From the NCBI RefSeq assembly GCF_029892425.1, contig NZ_JARXWB010000003.1:248001-312000 (forward strand): DNA of 64,000 bases, given 5' to 3'. Shown here piece after piece: positions 25,652-35,485 of this stretch. The translations under genes and the position numbers were made by a program. The notes below the pieces were generated by a model. It did no database searches, was not told where the DNA came from, and worked only from the letters and a program-made list of their open reading frames with translations. Source of the stretch: Bradyrhizobium sp. BR13661. GTDB lineage: Bacteria > Pseudomonadota > Alphaproteobacteria > Rhizobiales > Xanthobacteraceae. The stretch's first letter is position 1, and each line of letters opens with the position of its first letter.

Positions 25652-28600
25652 TCACGACTCGTCGAGAAGCTCCAGCAATTCCTCGACCCGCTCGAACGGG
25701 GCATCGCGCATCGGGCTGTGATAGACGACGCGATCGCCGTCGCGTTGCAGCGTCTTTCCCTTGGACTTCCGCAGCCGTCCCGGCAGGAACGTCGCAGCCA
25801 CCGCACTTTGCCCGACGTCGAGCCGGATGATGCCCCGGCGCTTGCAATCCAGTCTCAGCCGCGCCGCCGCAAAGAAGTCACGGGCGGCCTGCGGCAAGGG
25901 CCCGAAGCGGCGAGAGGTCTCTTCCTCGAGATCTTCGAGATCGTCCTCGCTGGCGCAGCGCGCGGCACGGGCGTAGAGCTCCAGCCGCACGGGCGCGGAT
26001 TGCACGTAGCTCGCGGGCAGCATGTCCGCGACCGGCAGGTTGAGATCGGGCACCCACACCACGGACATGCCGTCATCGACCTTCTCCGAGGCCATCTTGA
26101 GGAGATGGCTGTAGAGGATGGGTCCGAAGACGTGGACGTGGCCGGATTGCTGCTCGGTGAACAGATCGCCCGCGCCGCGGAGATCGAGGTCGCGCTCGCT
26201 GATGGCAAAGCCCGCGCCGGGCCGGCTGAACTCTTCCAGCACGGCAAGCCGCTTCGAGGATTGCACCGAGGCCGACTCGGTCAGGAGATGGGCAAAGGCG
26301 CGGATGCCGCCACGGCCGACGCGTCCGCGCAGCTGGTGCAGCTGGGCGAGGCCGAAATTTTCCGGCCAGCACACCACGATGGTGTTGGCGCGCGGGATGT
26401 CGAGGCCGCTCTCGACGATGTTGGTGGCCAGCAGCACGTCCGCCTTGCCCTCGACGAAGGTCATCATGCGCTCGTCGATCTCGTCGGCCGGCAATTTGCC
26501 GTGCAGGCAGACGATCTTGAGATCGGGCGCCACCGCCTGCACCCGCGCCAGCATTGGCTCCAGATCCTGGATGCGCGGACAGATCAGAAAGCTCTGCCCA
26601 TGCCGCCGCTGCTCGCGCAGCAAGGCCGAGGCGATCGCGGCATCCGACAGCGGCGCGATCCTGGTCGCGACCGGGAGCCGATGTACCGGCGGCGAGGCAA
26701 TGACGCTGAGATCCCTGAAGCCGGCAAGGCCCGCGGCCAGCGTGCGTGGGATCGGCGTGGCGCTCATCCAGAGCGTATGGGCATTTTTCGCAAGCCCGGA
26801 CAGCTTGGCCTTCTCGGCCGCACCGAAATGCTGCTCCTCGTCGATGATGACGAGACCGAGATCATCGAACTTCACGTCCTTCGAAGTGAGCGCCTGGGTG
26901 CCGACCACCACCTTGATCCGGCCGCTGCGCAAGCCTTCCCTGGTGTCGCGCACTTCCGCGCCAGAGGCCGCACGCGACAGGCTGCCTACCTCGATATCGA
27001 GGGGCGCAAAGCGCTTGCGGAAGGTCGCGAGGTGCTGCCGGGCCAATACGGTCGTCGGCACCGCGATCGCCACCTGCTTGCCCGAGAGCACCGCGGCTGC
27101 CGCAGCGCGCAGCGCCACCTCGGTCTTGCCGAAGCCGACGTCGCCGCAGATCACGCGGTCCATGGGATGGCCGGATGCGAGATCGTCCAGCACGTCGTTG
27201 ATGGCCTTGGCCTGATCGATGGTCGTGAAATAGGGAAAGCGCGCGACGAATTTTTCGTAAGGCGCTCCCGGCGGCACCAGCTTGGCCGCCTTGCGCCGCT
27301 TGCGCTGGCTGATGTGCCTGGCGAGCACCTTGCCGGCGGACTGGATCTCCTGCTCCGCCTCGCCGCGGCGGGCCCACCAGGTGCTGCCATCCGCCTTGTC
27401 GAGTGCGAGCTTGCCTTGCTCTGTCGCGTAGGGCCACATCAGTGCCAGATCAGGCGGCGGCACCAGGACCGCGTTGTCGCCGGCGAAGGACAGGCGGACC
27501 AGCTCGCGCATGGCGCCGCCGCCCGTATTGACGGTCTGCAGGCCGTCGAGCACGCCGATGCCGCGCTGGAGATGCACGACCACCGTGCCCTGCTCCGGCA
27601 CGTCGGCGTGATCGAACGCCGCGCTCCAGCTGCGCGCCATCGGCTGCGGATGATGCGCGCGGCTGCCAAGCACGTCGGTTGCCGTCAGGACGACGGCAGG
27701 CTTCTTGCCTGGAATGACGAAGCCGGCGTCGAGATCGGCGAGCAGCGCCACGTCGCGTTGGCTCGCGGCCTCGGCCTCCGCCCAATCCGCGACGCGCTCC
27801 GCGCGCACGCCGCTCATCCGCTCGATTGCGCGCAAATCTTCCTCGATCGCGGCGACGAGGATGAAGCGCGAACCGTCGTGCCTGACGTCCTCGACGAAGG
27901 CGCGCAGGGCTTTCCTCGCGGATGACAGCTTGGAGAATTCCGGCATCGGCTGGAACGGCGAGGTGCGCGCCAGCACCTTGATGCCACGCGTGGCCTGCTT
28001 CCAGTCGGATCGACCGAGATATTCCCGCTCCCTGTCCGCGCGGCCCCCGGCCTCCTCGATCGTGCTCAGCCAGGCATCGGCATGCACGGGAACGCCGGCA
28101 TCCGCGATCCACTTGGCCTTGCCGCAATAGTCGAACAACGTCGCGCGCTTGGCGCGCGCGCCCGACAGGGCTGTTCGTTCCGACATGGGATCGACGAGAA
28201 GCTCTTTGGTCTCGAAGATGATCTCGTGCGCGTGCGGGTCGAACGCCACGATCCGCTTGATCGCGCGCCCGGAATGTTCGACCCGGAACGGACCCAGCGC
28301 ACCTGCGGGAAAGATTTCAAAAGTCTGGCCGTGAAAAAGGGCGCCACCCGGATAATCCGGCTCATCATCGAGATCGTAGCCCAGCTCTTCCAAGCGAACG
28401 CGAAGCTCGCTTTCGGAGAAGGCACCACCGACCTTCAGGCTGGTATTCAGACGCAACAGGCTCGCAGGCGCGGGCAAGCGCTCCATCACGGCTTCGGCCG
28501 TGGTGACCAGAAAGATCGGCTGCTTCGATTTGGCGAGGCGCCGCAGCACCGAGGCGCGGCGGCCAGCGATCTCGCGCGACGGTTCCAGCTGATCGAACGG

Positions 28601-28987
28601 CAGCGTGTTCAGCCGCGGAAATACCAGGACTTCGCAGGACGGATCGAGCGCATGAATGACGCTGCCGAGCCGCTCCGCCCGGTTCTCGCTCTCGGCGAGG
28701 AACACGAGGCCGCTGCGGCCGGAGTCCTTCCACTGCGCCAGCAGATGCAGCGCCATCATGCCCAGCGGCGACGACGAGGAGATCACGGCGCGCGGCTTGC
28801 CCTTGCCCGGCTTTGGCGAAGACGTGTTCGGCGAACGCCTGCTTGTCGGGCTCTTCGCCGGCAAGCGTTTCTTGGGCGAACTCTTGACTGGCGCGCTCTT
28901 CTTGAGCGAGCTTTTGGCTGCTGGCCGCAATATCTTGGAATGACGCACGTGAATCCGTTTCTCGTCGCAGGCAATCGTCAATGCCAC
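25652..28987 (-). CDS. Mfd-like DEAD/DEAH helicase (transcription-repair coupling factor paralogue)
   Basis: A 1111-residue protein from GTG 28987. It begins with about 70 residues of Lys/Pro/Ser-rich tail (KSSPKKRLPAKSPTSRRS), followed by a UvrB-homology module (about 70-390). A CarD-like RNA-polymerase interaction domain starts near 460 (VVVHLQRGIGVLDGLQTV). A RecG-like helicase follows, with Walker A GDVGFGKTEVAL near 612-625, IIDEEQHFG near 713 and WMSATPIPRTL. A TRCF C-terminal domain starts near 1000. All Mfd parts are present, but the sequence is divergent from housekeeping Mfd and has the extra basic N terminus, so it is probably a second copy. The C-terminal TRCF domain could control UvrA access. 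Confidence 0.82.
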   Translation of the reverse strand: MALTIACDEKRIHVRHSKILRPAAKSSLKKSAPVKSSPKKRLPAKSPTSRRSPNTSSPKPGKGKPRAVISSSSPLGMMALHLLAQWKDSGRSGLVFLAESENRAERLGSVIHALDPSCEVLVFPRLNTLPFDQLEPSREIAGRRASVLRRLAKSKQPIFLVTTAEAVMERLPAPASLLRLNTSLKVGGAFSESELRVRLEELGYDLDDEPDYPGGALFHGQTFEIFPAGALGPFRVEHSGRAIKRIVAFDPHAHEIIFETKELLVDPMSERTALSGARAKRATLFDYCGKAKWIADAGVPVHADAWLSTIEEAGGRADREREYLGRSDWKQATRGIKVLARTSPFQPMPEFSKLSSARKALRAFVEDVRHDGSRFILVAAIEEDLRAIERMSGVRAERVADWAEAEAASQRDVALLADLDAGFVIPGKKPAVVLTATDVLGSRAHHPQPMARSWSAAFDHADVPEQGTVVVHLQRGIGVLDGLQTVNTGGGAMRELVRLSFAGDNAVLVPPPDLALMWPYATEQGKLALDKADGSTWWARRGEAEQEIQSAGKVLARHISQRKRRKAAKLVPPGAPYEKFVARFPYFTTIDQAKAINDVLDDLASGHPMDRVICGDVGFGKTEVALRAAAAAVLSGKQVAIAVPTTVLARQHLATFRKRFAPLDIEVGSLSRAASGAEVRDTREGLRSGRIKVVVGTQALTSKDVKFDDLGLVIIDEEQHFGAAEKAKLSGLAKNAHTLWMSATPIPRTLAAGLAGFRDLSVIASPPVHRLPVATRIAPLSDAAIASALLREQRRHGQSFLICPRIQDLEPMLARVQAVAPDLKIVCLHGKLPADEIDERMMTFVEGKADVLLATNIVESGLDIPRANTIVVCWPENFGLAQLHQLRGRVGRGGIRAFAHLLTESASVQSSKRLAVLEEFSRPGAGFAISERDLDLRGAGDLFTEQQSGHVHVFGPILYSHLLKMASEKVDDGMSVVWVPDLNLPVADMLPASYVQSAPVRLELYARAARCASEDDLEDLEEETSRRFGPLPQAARDFFAAARLRLDCKRRGIIRLDVGQSAVAATFLPGRLRKSKGKTLQRDGDRVVYHSPMRDAPFERVEELLELLDES

Positions 28988-29175
28988 GCGCCGCCGAACT
29001 CATGTCGATTCGGTTGCGAATGGTCATGCATATGGGACGAGGCGCGCGATCGCACGCCCACCCCGAAATCCTCGTGCGACTCAGACATCGCCGGCTAACG
29101 CAAAAGGCGCGAGGAAAGCCGCCAGTCGTCTAGCAGACGCGCTGGATCATTTCCACTGCTGTCATCAGGTCGCGA

Positions 29176-30372
29176 CTAAATGATCCCGCCCTGCCGCAGC
29201 GCTGCAATTTCAGCCTTGTCGTAGCCGAGTTCCGCCAGCACGGAATCAGTGTGCTCACCGAGCGTCGGCGGACGCGCAGCGATCTCGCCGGGCGTTTCCG
29301 ACAGCCGGACGGCAGCACGCGCAACGGGGGCCTGCTTCGGCAGACCGGGATAGTCGACATCCTGCAAAAAGCCGGCGGCGCGAATGTGCGGATGATCGAG
29401 GGCCTGCTGCGGACTCAAGACAGGCCCGGCCGGAATCATCGCCTTGCCGAGCGTGTCGACCGCCTCCTGCGTGGTACGCTCGGCGCACCAGCGCGCCATG
29501 CGCTCGCTGATGATGGGGCCGTTGTTGCCGCGGCTGATGTCGTCGGCGAAACGCGGATCGTTCAGCCAAAGCTCTTCCTCGCCCATGAGCCTCGCCCAGC
29601 GCTTGAACAGCGGATGGCCGGTGACCTGACACAGCACCCAGCCGTCCCTGGTGCGATAGATGTCCACCGGCGCGGCGGTCTGCCCGAGATTTCCCGTCGG
29701 AACGCGATTGGCTGAGATCACGGCCTGCTCGATCAGCGTCGCATTGGTGAAGGACAAAGCGGTCGCCAGCAGCGCGCCCTCGACGATCTGCCCGCGCCCG
29801 GATTTGCCGCGCTCGATCAGGGCTGCGAGCGTCCCGAACGCGCAGTGCAGCGCGGTGCCGAAATCGACCCAGTTCACCGCCGCGCGATAAGGCGGATTGC
29901 CGGCGCCGGTCATGTAGACCGCGCCGGACATCACCTGCCCGACGCCGTCGAAGCCAACGCGGTCGGACCACGGTCCCGGTCCGCCGAACGCGGTTGCCGT
30001 CGTCAGGATGATGTCCGGCTTGATGACCTTCAGCGAATCATAGTCGAGCTTCATCGCGAGAAGCGTCTGCGGCGGCAGATTGGCGACGACGACATCCGCC
30101 GTCTTGATCAGCCGGCGCATCACCTCCTGGCCCTCGGGCTTCATCGGATCGAGCGTGATGCACTTCTTGTTGCGGTTGACCTGGAGGAACAGCGCGCCCT
30201 CGCCGCCTGCGCCGACCGGTGCAACGAAGCGATCCTCGCTGCCGTCGCGCTTTTCGACCCTGATGACCTCGGCACCGAACTCGGCCAGCAATGTCGCGCA
30301 ATAGGGCCCCGCGATATAGCGCCCGAAATCGAGGACGCGCACGCCTTCCAGAACTCCCCCCATCGACCTCAT
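29176..30372 (-). CDS. CaiB/BaiF family CoA-transferase
   Basis: A 398-residue class III CoA-transferase. It has the N-terminal signature VLDFGRYIAGPYCATLLAEF followed by GAEVIRVEKRDG, and the central catalytic Asp170 in NWVDFGTALHCAFGTLAAL, the position of Asp169 in formyl-CoA transferase. GRGQIVEGALLATAL and PAGPVLSPQQALDHPHIRA are further family blocks. The enzyme moves CoA between carboxylic acids via a covalent aspartyl anhydride. A VOC-family gene is divergent from it, and the pair may belong to degradation of an aromatic or branched acid. Confidence 0.9.
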   Translation of the reverse strand: MRSMGGVLEGVRVLDFGRYIAGPYCATLLAEFGAEVIRVEKRDGSEDRFVAPVGAGGEGALFLQVNRNKKCITLDPMKPEGQEVMRRLIKTADVVVANLPPQTLLAMKLDYDSLKVIKPDIILTTATAFGGPGPWSDRVGFDGVGQVMSGAVYMTGAGNPPYRAAVNWVDFGTALHCAFGTLAALIERGKSGRGQIVEGALLATALSFTNATLIEQAVISANRVPTGNLGQTAAPVDIYRTRDGWVLCQVTGHPLFKRWARLMGEEELWLNDPRFADDISRGNNGPIISERMARWCAERTTQEAVDTLGKAMIPAGPVLSPQQALDHPHIRAAGFLQDVDYPGLPKQAPVARAAVRLSETPGEIAARPPTLGEHTDSVLAELGYDKAEIAALRQGGII

Positions 30373-30536
30373 TCCTTATCTGTTTCCGGCCAGATTACAG
30401 GGAATGACCGTCACGGCAAGGTGTGCAGCGCACACGATCCTTTGCCTTCAAGATGTGATTGGCGAAGTGTTTCGGCTCGCGGAAATTCTGCTCTAGTATG
30501 CGGGCTCTCCGTCCCTCCAGCGAGAAGCGCACATCA

Positions 30537-31424
30537 ATGCCGCAACAATTCGACAGGTCCGCAGAAGATCTCGGCAACGCCATCCATTTCGAGCACGTCA
30601 ACATCCAGGTTCCTGACCAGCGCCTCGCGACGCTATTCTACGTCACCGGCCTCGGGCTGACGCGCGATCCCTATCTGATGGTGTCCGACACCAACATGTG
30701 GATCAACGTCGGACGAAGCCAGTTTCATCTGCCCAGCGGCAAGCCGCAGGTGCTGCGCGGCCATACCGGGCTCGTCATCGAAGGACGCGAGGCGCTGCTG
30801 GCGCGATTGGCTTCGGTCAAAGGCAAGCTCGAAGGCACGGCCTTCAAATATGCCGAGCACAACGACTATGTCGAGGCGACCTGCCCTTGGGGCAACCGCA
30901 TTCGCGTCCACGAACCCGACGCCGCGCGCTTCGGACGCATCACGCTCGGCATTCCCTATGTCGAGTTCGACGTCCCGGCCGGATCGGCAGAGGCGATCTG
31001 CGCGTTCTATCCTGACATCATGGGCATGCCGGCGGCGTTGCGCAACGGCGACGGCAAGGTTGTCGCGGTGAAGACCGGCCGCAACCAGCATCTCCTGTTC
31101 CGCGAGACCGATCGGCCGCAGCCCGCTTACGACGGCCACCATGTGCAGATGTACATCACCGATTTTTCCGGTCCCTACCGCAAGCTGCTGGCGCGCGATT
31201 TGATCTCGCGCGAGGACAATCAGTATCAATACCGCTTCTGCGACATCGTCGAGCTCGACAGCGGCAAGCCTCTCTTCACGGTGGAGCATGAGGTGCGCAG
31301 CGCAACGCATCCGATGTTCATGCGGCCGATGGTCAATCGCAACCCCGTGGTCAACAACCGCAACTACGCCTACGGCCACGACCAGGCATCGTGGGCCATG
31401 GGGCCGGATCAATACGAGGGGTAG
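30537..31424 (+). CDS. VOC family protein
   Basis: About 295 residues from ATG 30537; the open frame to 30459 adds no conserved residues. IHFEHVNIQVPDQRLATLFY (residues 17-36) is the first VOC module with its His ligand. A second module has GIPYVEFDVPAGSAEAICAFY, and HHVQMYITDF carries another metal-site His. The fold fits a two-domain glyoxalase/extradiol-type enzyme. It is divergently placed to the CaiB CoA-transferase with about 160 bp between. The tRNA-like fragment at 31433 begins 9 bp after its stop, so it is the last gene before the mobile region. Confidence 0.83.
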   Translation: MPQQFDRSAEDLGNAIHFEHVNIQVPDQRLATLFYVTGLGLTRDPYLMVSDTNMWINVGRSQFHLPSGKPQVLRGHTGLVIEGREALLARLASVKGKLEGTAFKYAEHNDYVEATCPWGNRIRVHEPDAARFGRITLGIPYVEFDVPAGSAEAICAFYPDIMGMPAALRNGDGKVVAVKTGRNQHLLFRETDRPQPAYDGHHVQMYITDFSGPYRKLLARDLISREDNQYQYRFCDIVELDSGKPLFTVEHEVRSATHPMFMRPMVNRNPVVNNRNYAYGHDQASWAMGPDQYEG

Positions 31425-31432
31425 GGAGCACC

Positions 31433-31469
31433 TGGCTGGGGGCGGGAGGGATCGAACCTCCGAATGGCG
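31433..31469 (-). repeat. tRNA-Gln-like 3' end fragment 1 (candidate attachment site)
   Basis: On the minus strand this reads CATTC, then the T-arm GGAGG-TTCGATC-CCTCC, then an acceptor strand ending CCCCAGCCA. That is the 3' third of a tRNA resembling tRNA-Gln (CATTC variable loop, CCCCAG-CCA end). No D or anticodon arm precedes it. There is one extra G/C relative to fragment 2. Fragments like this are left where islands integrate into tRNA genes. Confidence 0.6.
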
Positions 31470-31614
31470 AAATCAAGACCAGTTTGATGATTCAACGATT
31501 TCAGGGCGCGTTTGGAAGAAAGGCGAAAAGTCTCCTCTCCTGAGCCCAAAATCCGATCATTACAGATCAACCGCTGACAGCGAAAAATCCAACCGCGAGC
31601 GCGTCAGGGGCGGT

Positions 31615-31658
31615 GGGCAAATCTTGGCCAAATCTTGGGCAAATCATTGCCAAGTTGA
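31615..31658. repeat. 11-bp tandem repeats (candidate integrase arm sites)
   Basis: Four adjacent 11-bp units: GGGCAAATCTT, GGCCAAATCTT, GGGCAAATCAT and the weaker TGCCAAGTTGA. The period equals about one helical turn, as in tyrosine-recombinase arm-type sites. It is about 150 bp inside the tRNA-like fragment. Confidence 0.7.
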
Positions 31659-31757
31659 CCGCAAGGCCAGCCAAGAACTGCCTCATTGAGCTAACTCAAG
31701 CTGCTCCGACGATCCTAGGCTATTCAAAGCATTCGTAGGACCGTTGATCAAAAAGAC

Positions 31758-32759
31758 ATGGCGCTCAATATGCGTGGCCCCGCAATGTTTGCTATCGCCG
31801 CCCTGTTTACGCTCGCTGCAGGCGGATATCTCTACTGGACGCAAGTGATGGCGGTGCAAACCCCTGTCGGGCTTGCGACCGCCAATGGCCGCATCGAAGT
31901 GACGCGCGTCGACATCGCCTCCAAATTGCCCGGACGGGTGGCGCAAGTGCTCGTCAAGGAAGGTGATGCCGTCCAGAAGGGCGAGCTGATCGCCGCGCTC
32001 GATACCATGGAGCTGCGCGCGCAACTTGCCGGCGCCAAGGCCGCGGTTCAGCGCGCCGCAGCCTCCACTACCCATGCCGAGGCCGACATCAACATCCGGA
32101 AGGCGGAGTACGACCTCGCCGAGATCGAGACGCAGCGCGCGACGCGTCTTGAGCAGACGTCCGCCGGAACCAGGGCCGATCTCGAACGGCGCCGCGCACA
32201 AAGCCTCGTCGCTGCCGCACAAATCGAGGGTGCGCGCGCGGCGATGGTCGAAGCCAATGCGGCCAGGGAGGCCGCCGACGCCCAGGTCGCGCAGATCGAG
32301 GCGACGCTCAGCGATTCGGAATTGCACACGCCGGTGTCCGGCCGCGTCGAGTACAAGCTGGTGCAGGCCGGCGAGGTGGTCGCTGCGGGCGGCCGCGTGG
32401 TCACCATCCTCGACCTTTCCGACGTCTACATGACCGTCTTCCTGCCGACCGGCGAGAGCGGCCGGATCGCGCTCGGCTCGCAGGCGCGTATCGTGCTCGA
32501 CTCGGTTCCGAACGCCGTGTTCCCCGCCACTGTCTCCTTCGTCGCTGCCGAGGCGCAGTTCACGCCGAAGACGGTCGAGACGCAGAACGAGCGGCAGAAG
32601 CTCATGTACCGCGTCAAGCTCACCATCGACCCGAAGCTGCTGGACAGCTACCGGGACTACGTCAAAGCCGGCCTCAGCGGCAACGCCTATGTCCAGGTGA
32701 CTCCGAACGCGACTTGGCCCGCCTGGCTGGCCATCCGGCTGCCCAATGTCGCCGGCTGA
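31758..32759 (+). CDS. HlyD-family membrane fusion protein (YhiI-like) of the RbbA operon
   Basis: A 333-residue periplasmic adaptor. One N-terminal membrane anchor (MFAIAALFTLAAGGYLYW) is followed by a lipoyl-like half (NGRIEVTRVDIASKLPGRVA, VKEGDAVQKGELIAALD). A long alpha-helical hairpin spans about 90-185. The second lipoyl half (LHTPVSGRVEYKLVQAGEVV) and a beta-barrel end complete it. The next gene starts inside its last codons (14-bp overlap). The gene order HlyD, double ABC-ATPase/permease, ABC-2 permease is that of the enterobacterial yhiI-rbbA-yhhJ operon. Confidence 0.87.
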   Translation: MALNMRGPAMFAIAALFTLAAGGYLYWTQVMAVQTPVGLATANGRIEVTRVDIASKLPGRVAQVLVKEGDAVQKGELIAALDTMELRAQLAGAKAAVQRAAASTTHAEADINIRKAEYDLAEIETQRATRLEQTSAGTRADLERRRAQSLVAAAQIEGARAAMVEANAAREAADAQVAQIEATLSDSELHTPVSGRVEYKLVQAGEVVAAGGRVVTILDLSDVYMTVFLPTGESGRIALGSQARIVLDSVPNAVFPATVSFVAAEAQFTPKTVETQNERQKLMYRVKLTIDPKLLDSYRDYVKAGLSGNAYVQVTPNATWPAWLAIRLPNVAG

Positions 32760-35484
32760 GCCTTTCGCGGTTGAAGTCAGCGAGGTTACCTACCGCTATG
32801 GCAAGGTAACGGCGCTGGCCGACATCGGCCTGTCCGTCCGCGCCGGCAACGCCACGGCGCTGGTCGGGCCCGACGGCGTCGGCAAATCGACCCTGCTCGC
32901 GCTGATCGCCGGCGTACGCCGCTTGCAGGCCGGCAGCATCCGGACACTTGGCGGCGACATCGCCTCGCGCACGCACCGCGACGACATCATGGCGCGCATC
33001 GCCTATATGCCGCAGGGCCTCGGGCGCAATCTCTATCCGAGCCTATCGGTCGCCGAGAACATCGATTATTTCGGCCGCCTGTTCGGCCAGTCGGCGACCG
33101 AGCGCGCGGCGCGCATCAAGCAATTGTTGAGAGCGACCGGCCTTACTCCGTTTCCCGACCGGCCGGCCGGCAATCTTTCGGGCGGCATGAAGCAGAAGCT
33201 GTCGCTGTGCTGCACGCTGATCCACGATCCCGACCTGCTCATCCTCGACGAACCGACCACCGGCGTCGACCCCTTGTCGCGGCGGCAGTTCTGGCGGCTG
33301 ATCGACGACATTCGCGCCCAGCGTCCGCAGCTCACGGTGTTGGTCTCCACCGCCTATATGGAAGAAGCCGAGCGCTTCGATCACGTCGTCGCGATCGACG
33401 CCGGCCGCGTGCTGGCGCAGGGCGCACCCGCCGAGCTCCTGAGGCTGACCGGAACTCAGCATTTCGAGCAGACCTATGTCGCGCTGCACGGCGGCAGCGT
33501 CGCGGCCGAGACGGTGCCCATCGCGCCTTTGCCACCGAGCGCTGACGGCAAGCCGGCCATCGTGGCTGAGGGGCTGACGCGCCGGTTCGGCGATTTCGTC
33601 GCCGTCGATCATGTCAGCTTCAGCATCCGGCGTGGCGAGATCTTCGGGTTTCTCGGCTCGAACGGCTGCGGCAAGACCACGACGATGAAGATGCTCACCG
33701 GCCTGTTGGACATCAGCGACGGACGCGCCGAGCTGCTCGGACGTCCCGTCGAGGCGGGCGACCTTTCCACCCGCCTGCGCGTCGGCTACATGTCACAGGG
33801 CTTCTCGCTCTACGAGGAGCTGACGGTCCGCAAGAATCTCGAGCTGCATGCGCGCCTCTATCGTATTGCGGAAGCGGAGGTGAAGCAGGTTGCCGACCGC
33901 GCTCTGGAACATTTCGGCCTGGTCGAGGCGGCGAACAGCAAGCCGCCGAGCCTGCCGCTTGGGATGCGGCAGCGGCTGCAGCTTGCCGCCGCATGCCTGC
34001 ATCGCCCCGAGGTGATGATCCTCGACGAGCCGACCTCCGGGGTCGATCCCGCCGCGCGCGACATGTTCTGGCGCCTGCTTGGCGAGTTGTCCCGGCGCGA
34101 CGGCGTGACCATCTTCGTGTCGACGCATTTCATGAACGAGGCCGAGCGCTGCGACCGCGTTTCCCTCATGCACGCCGGCAAGGTGCTTGCAATCGGCACG
34201 CCGGAAGAGCTGCGGCAGGCCAAGCACACTGCCAGCCTGGAGGACGCTTTTATCGCCTATCTCGAAGAGGCCGATCCCGACGGGACGGTCGATGAAGGGG
34301 CGCACGCGGTCTGGATGAATTCGGCGGCAGCCCGTCCGCTGCCGACTGCCAGCCTGCGGGCATCGCTGCGCCGCATGTGGGCATTCAGCTACCGCGAGAT
34401 GCGCGAACTGCTGCGCGATTGGGTGCGACTGGGCTTTGCGCTGCTCGGTCCGCTGCTGCTGCTTCTGACCTTTGGATACGGCATCACCTTCGACGTGGAG
34501 AACCTGTCTTTCGCAGTGCTCGATCGCGACCATAGCGCCGACAGCCGGCAATTGGTCGAGAGCTTCGCCGCCTCGCGCTATTTCAGACAGATGACGCCCC
34601 TGCACAGCGAGACGGAGGTCGATCGCCGTCTGCGCACCGGCGATCTGCGCCTGGTGATCGACATCCCGCCCGGCTACGGCCGCGATCTCGTCGCCGGCCA
34701 CCAGCCCGAGGTCGCCTTCTTCCTCGACGGTGCCACGCCCTTCCGCGCCGAGACGACGCGCAATTACGTGGACGGCATCGTGCTTTCCTATGTCGAGGAC
34801 CTCGCGCGGCGCACCCGCGGCGCGGTGCCGGACCTGGTGGCGGCCTCGCTCGAGCCGCGTTTTCGCTACAACCAGGATTTCCGCAGCGTGTTCGCGCTCA
34901 CCCCCGGACTGGTCATGATCTTCATGGTGCTGTTCCCGTCAATGCTCGCTGCCCTCGGCGTGGTGCGCGAGCGCGAGCTCGGATCGATCACCAATCTCTA
35001 CGCCTCGCCGGCGACGGTCGCGGAATTCCTGCTCGGCAAGCAGCTACCCTACATTCTCTTCAGCTGCGCAAGCTTCGTCAGCCTGCTGGTGCTGGCGAGC
35101 CTTGCTTTCGGCGTGATCGTCAAGGGCTCGGTTGCCGCGCTCGCGCTCGGCGGCCTGCTCTATGTCTTCGCCTCTACTGCCTTCGGCATTCTCGTGTCCG
35201 TCTTCGTGCGCAGTCAGGTCGCCGCGATCATCGTCACCGCCATCGTCAGCACCGTCCCGGCGATCAATTTCTCCGGCTACCTCTACCCGGCCGCCGCCCT
35301 GCAGGGCAGCGGTCGCTTCATCGGCATGAGCTTTCCGTCGCTCTGGTTCCAGAACATTTCGCTGGGCACCATCACCAAGGCGCGCGGCTTCGTCGAGCTC
35401 TATCCGAACCATCTCATCCTGCTCGCCTTCGGTCTTGCCTATCTCGTGGCGGCGAGCCTCTTGTTACGCAAACAGGACGGCTGA
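32746..35484 (+). CDS. rbbA: RbbA-type fused double ABC-ATPase/ABC-2 permease
   Basis: 912 residues, close to the 911 of E. coli RbbA. ABC domain 1 (about 7-235) has Walker A GPDGVGKST (41-49), signature NLSGGMKQKL and Walker B LLILDEP. ABC domain 2 (about 275-500) has GSNGCGKTT, a weaker signature (SLPLGMRQRLQLA) and MILDEPTSGVD. A C-terminal ABC-2 permease (about 540-912) has one helix, a large periplasmic loop, then five helices. RbbA was described as a ribosome-associated ATPase and is also a putative efflux transporter; transport is the simpler reading here because the HlyD and permease partners are present. Overlaps the HlyD gene by 14 bp. Confidence 0.87.
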   Translation: MSPAEPFAVEVSEVTYRYGKVTALADIGLSVRAGNATALVGPDGVGKSTLLALIAGVRRLQAGSIRTLGGDIASRTHRDDIMARIAYMPQGLGRNLYPSLSVAENIDYFGRLFGQSATERAARIKQLLRATGLTPFPDRPAGNLSGGMKQKLSLCCTLIHDPDLLILDEPTTGVDPLSRRQFWRLIDDIRAQRPQLTVLVSTAYMEEAERFDHVVAIDAGRVLAQGAPAELLRLTGTQHFEQTYVALHGGSVAAETVPIAPLPPSADGKPAIVAEGLTRRFGDFVAVDHVSFSIRRGEIFGFLGSNGCGKTTTMKMLTGLLDISDGRAELLGRPVEAGDLSTRLRVGYMSQGFSLYEELTVRKNLELHARLYRIAEAEVKQVADRALEHFGLVEAANSKPPSLPLGMRQRLQLAAACLHRPEVMILDEPTSGVDPAARDMFWRLLGELSRRDGVTIFVSTHFMNEAERCDRVSLMHAGKVLAIGTPEELRQAKHTASLEDAFIAYLEEADPDGTVDEGAHAVWMNSAAARPLPTASLRASLRRMWAFSYREMRELLRDWVRLGFALLGPLLLLLTFGYGITFDVENLSFAVLDRDHSADSRQLVESFAASRYFRQMTPLHSETEVDRRLRTGDLRLVIDIPPGYGRDLVAGHQPEVAFFLDGATPFRAETTRNYVDGIVLSYVEDLARRTRGAVPDLVAASLEPRFRYNQDFRSVFALTPGLVMIFMVLFPSMLAALGVVRERELGSITNLYASPATVAEFLLGKQLPYILFSCASFVSLLVLASLAFGVIVKGSVAALALGGLLYVFASTAFGILVSVFVRSQVAAIIVTAIVSTVPAINFSGYLYPAAALQGSGRFIGMSFPSLWFQNISLGTITKARGFVELYPNHLILLAFGLAYLVAASLLLRKQDG

Positions 35485-35485
35485 A

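Larger units (their letters stand above)
31425..31757. other. Gene-free island edge
   Basis: 333 bp with no gene. It contains the tRNA-like fragment (31433-31469) and a block of 11-bp tandem repeats (31615-31658). No integrase gene or remnant was recognised here. Confidence 0.6.

Noticed and set aside
25718-27925. 735-codon open frame on the plus strand
   Set aside because: Antisense of the Mfd-like gene, whose helicase motifs are clear.
31433-31530. Complete tRNA gene on the minus strand
   Set aside because: Only the T-arm, acceptor strand and part of the variable loop are present; no anticodon or D arm can be folded.
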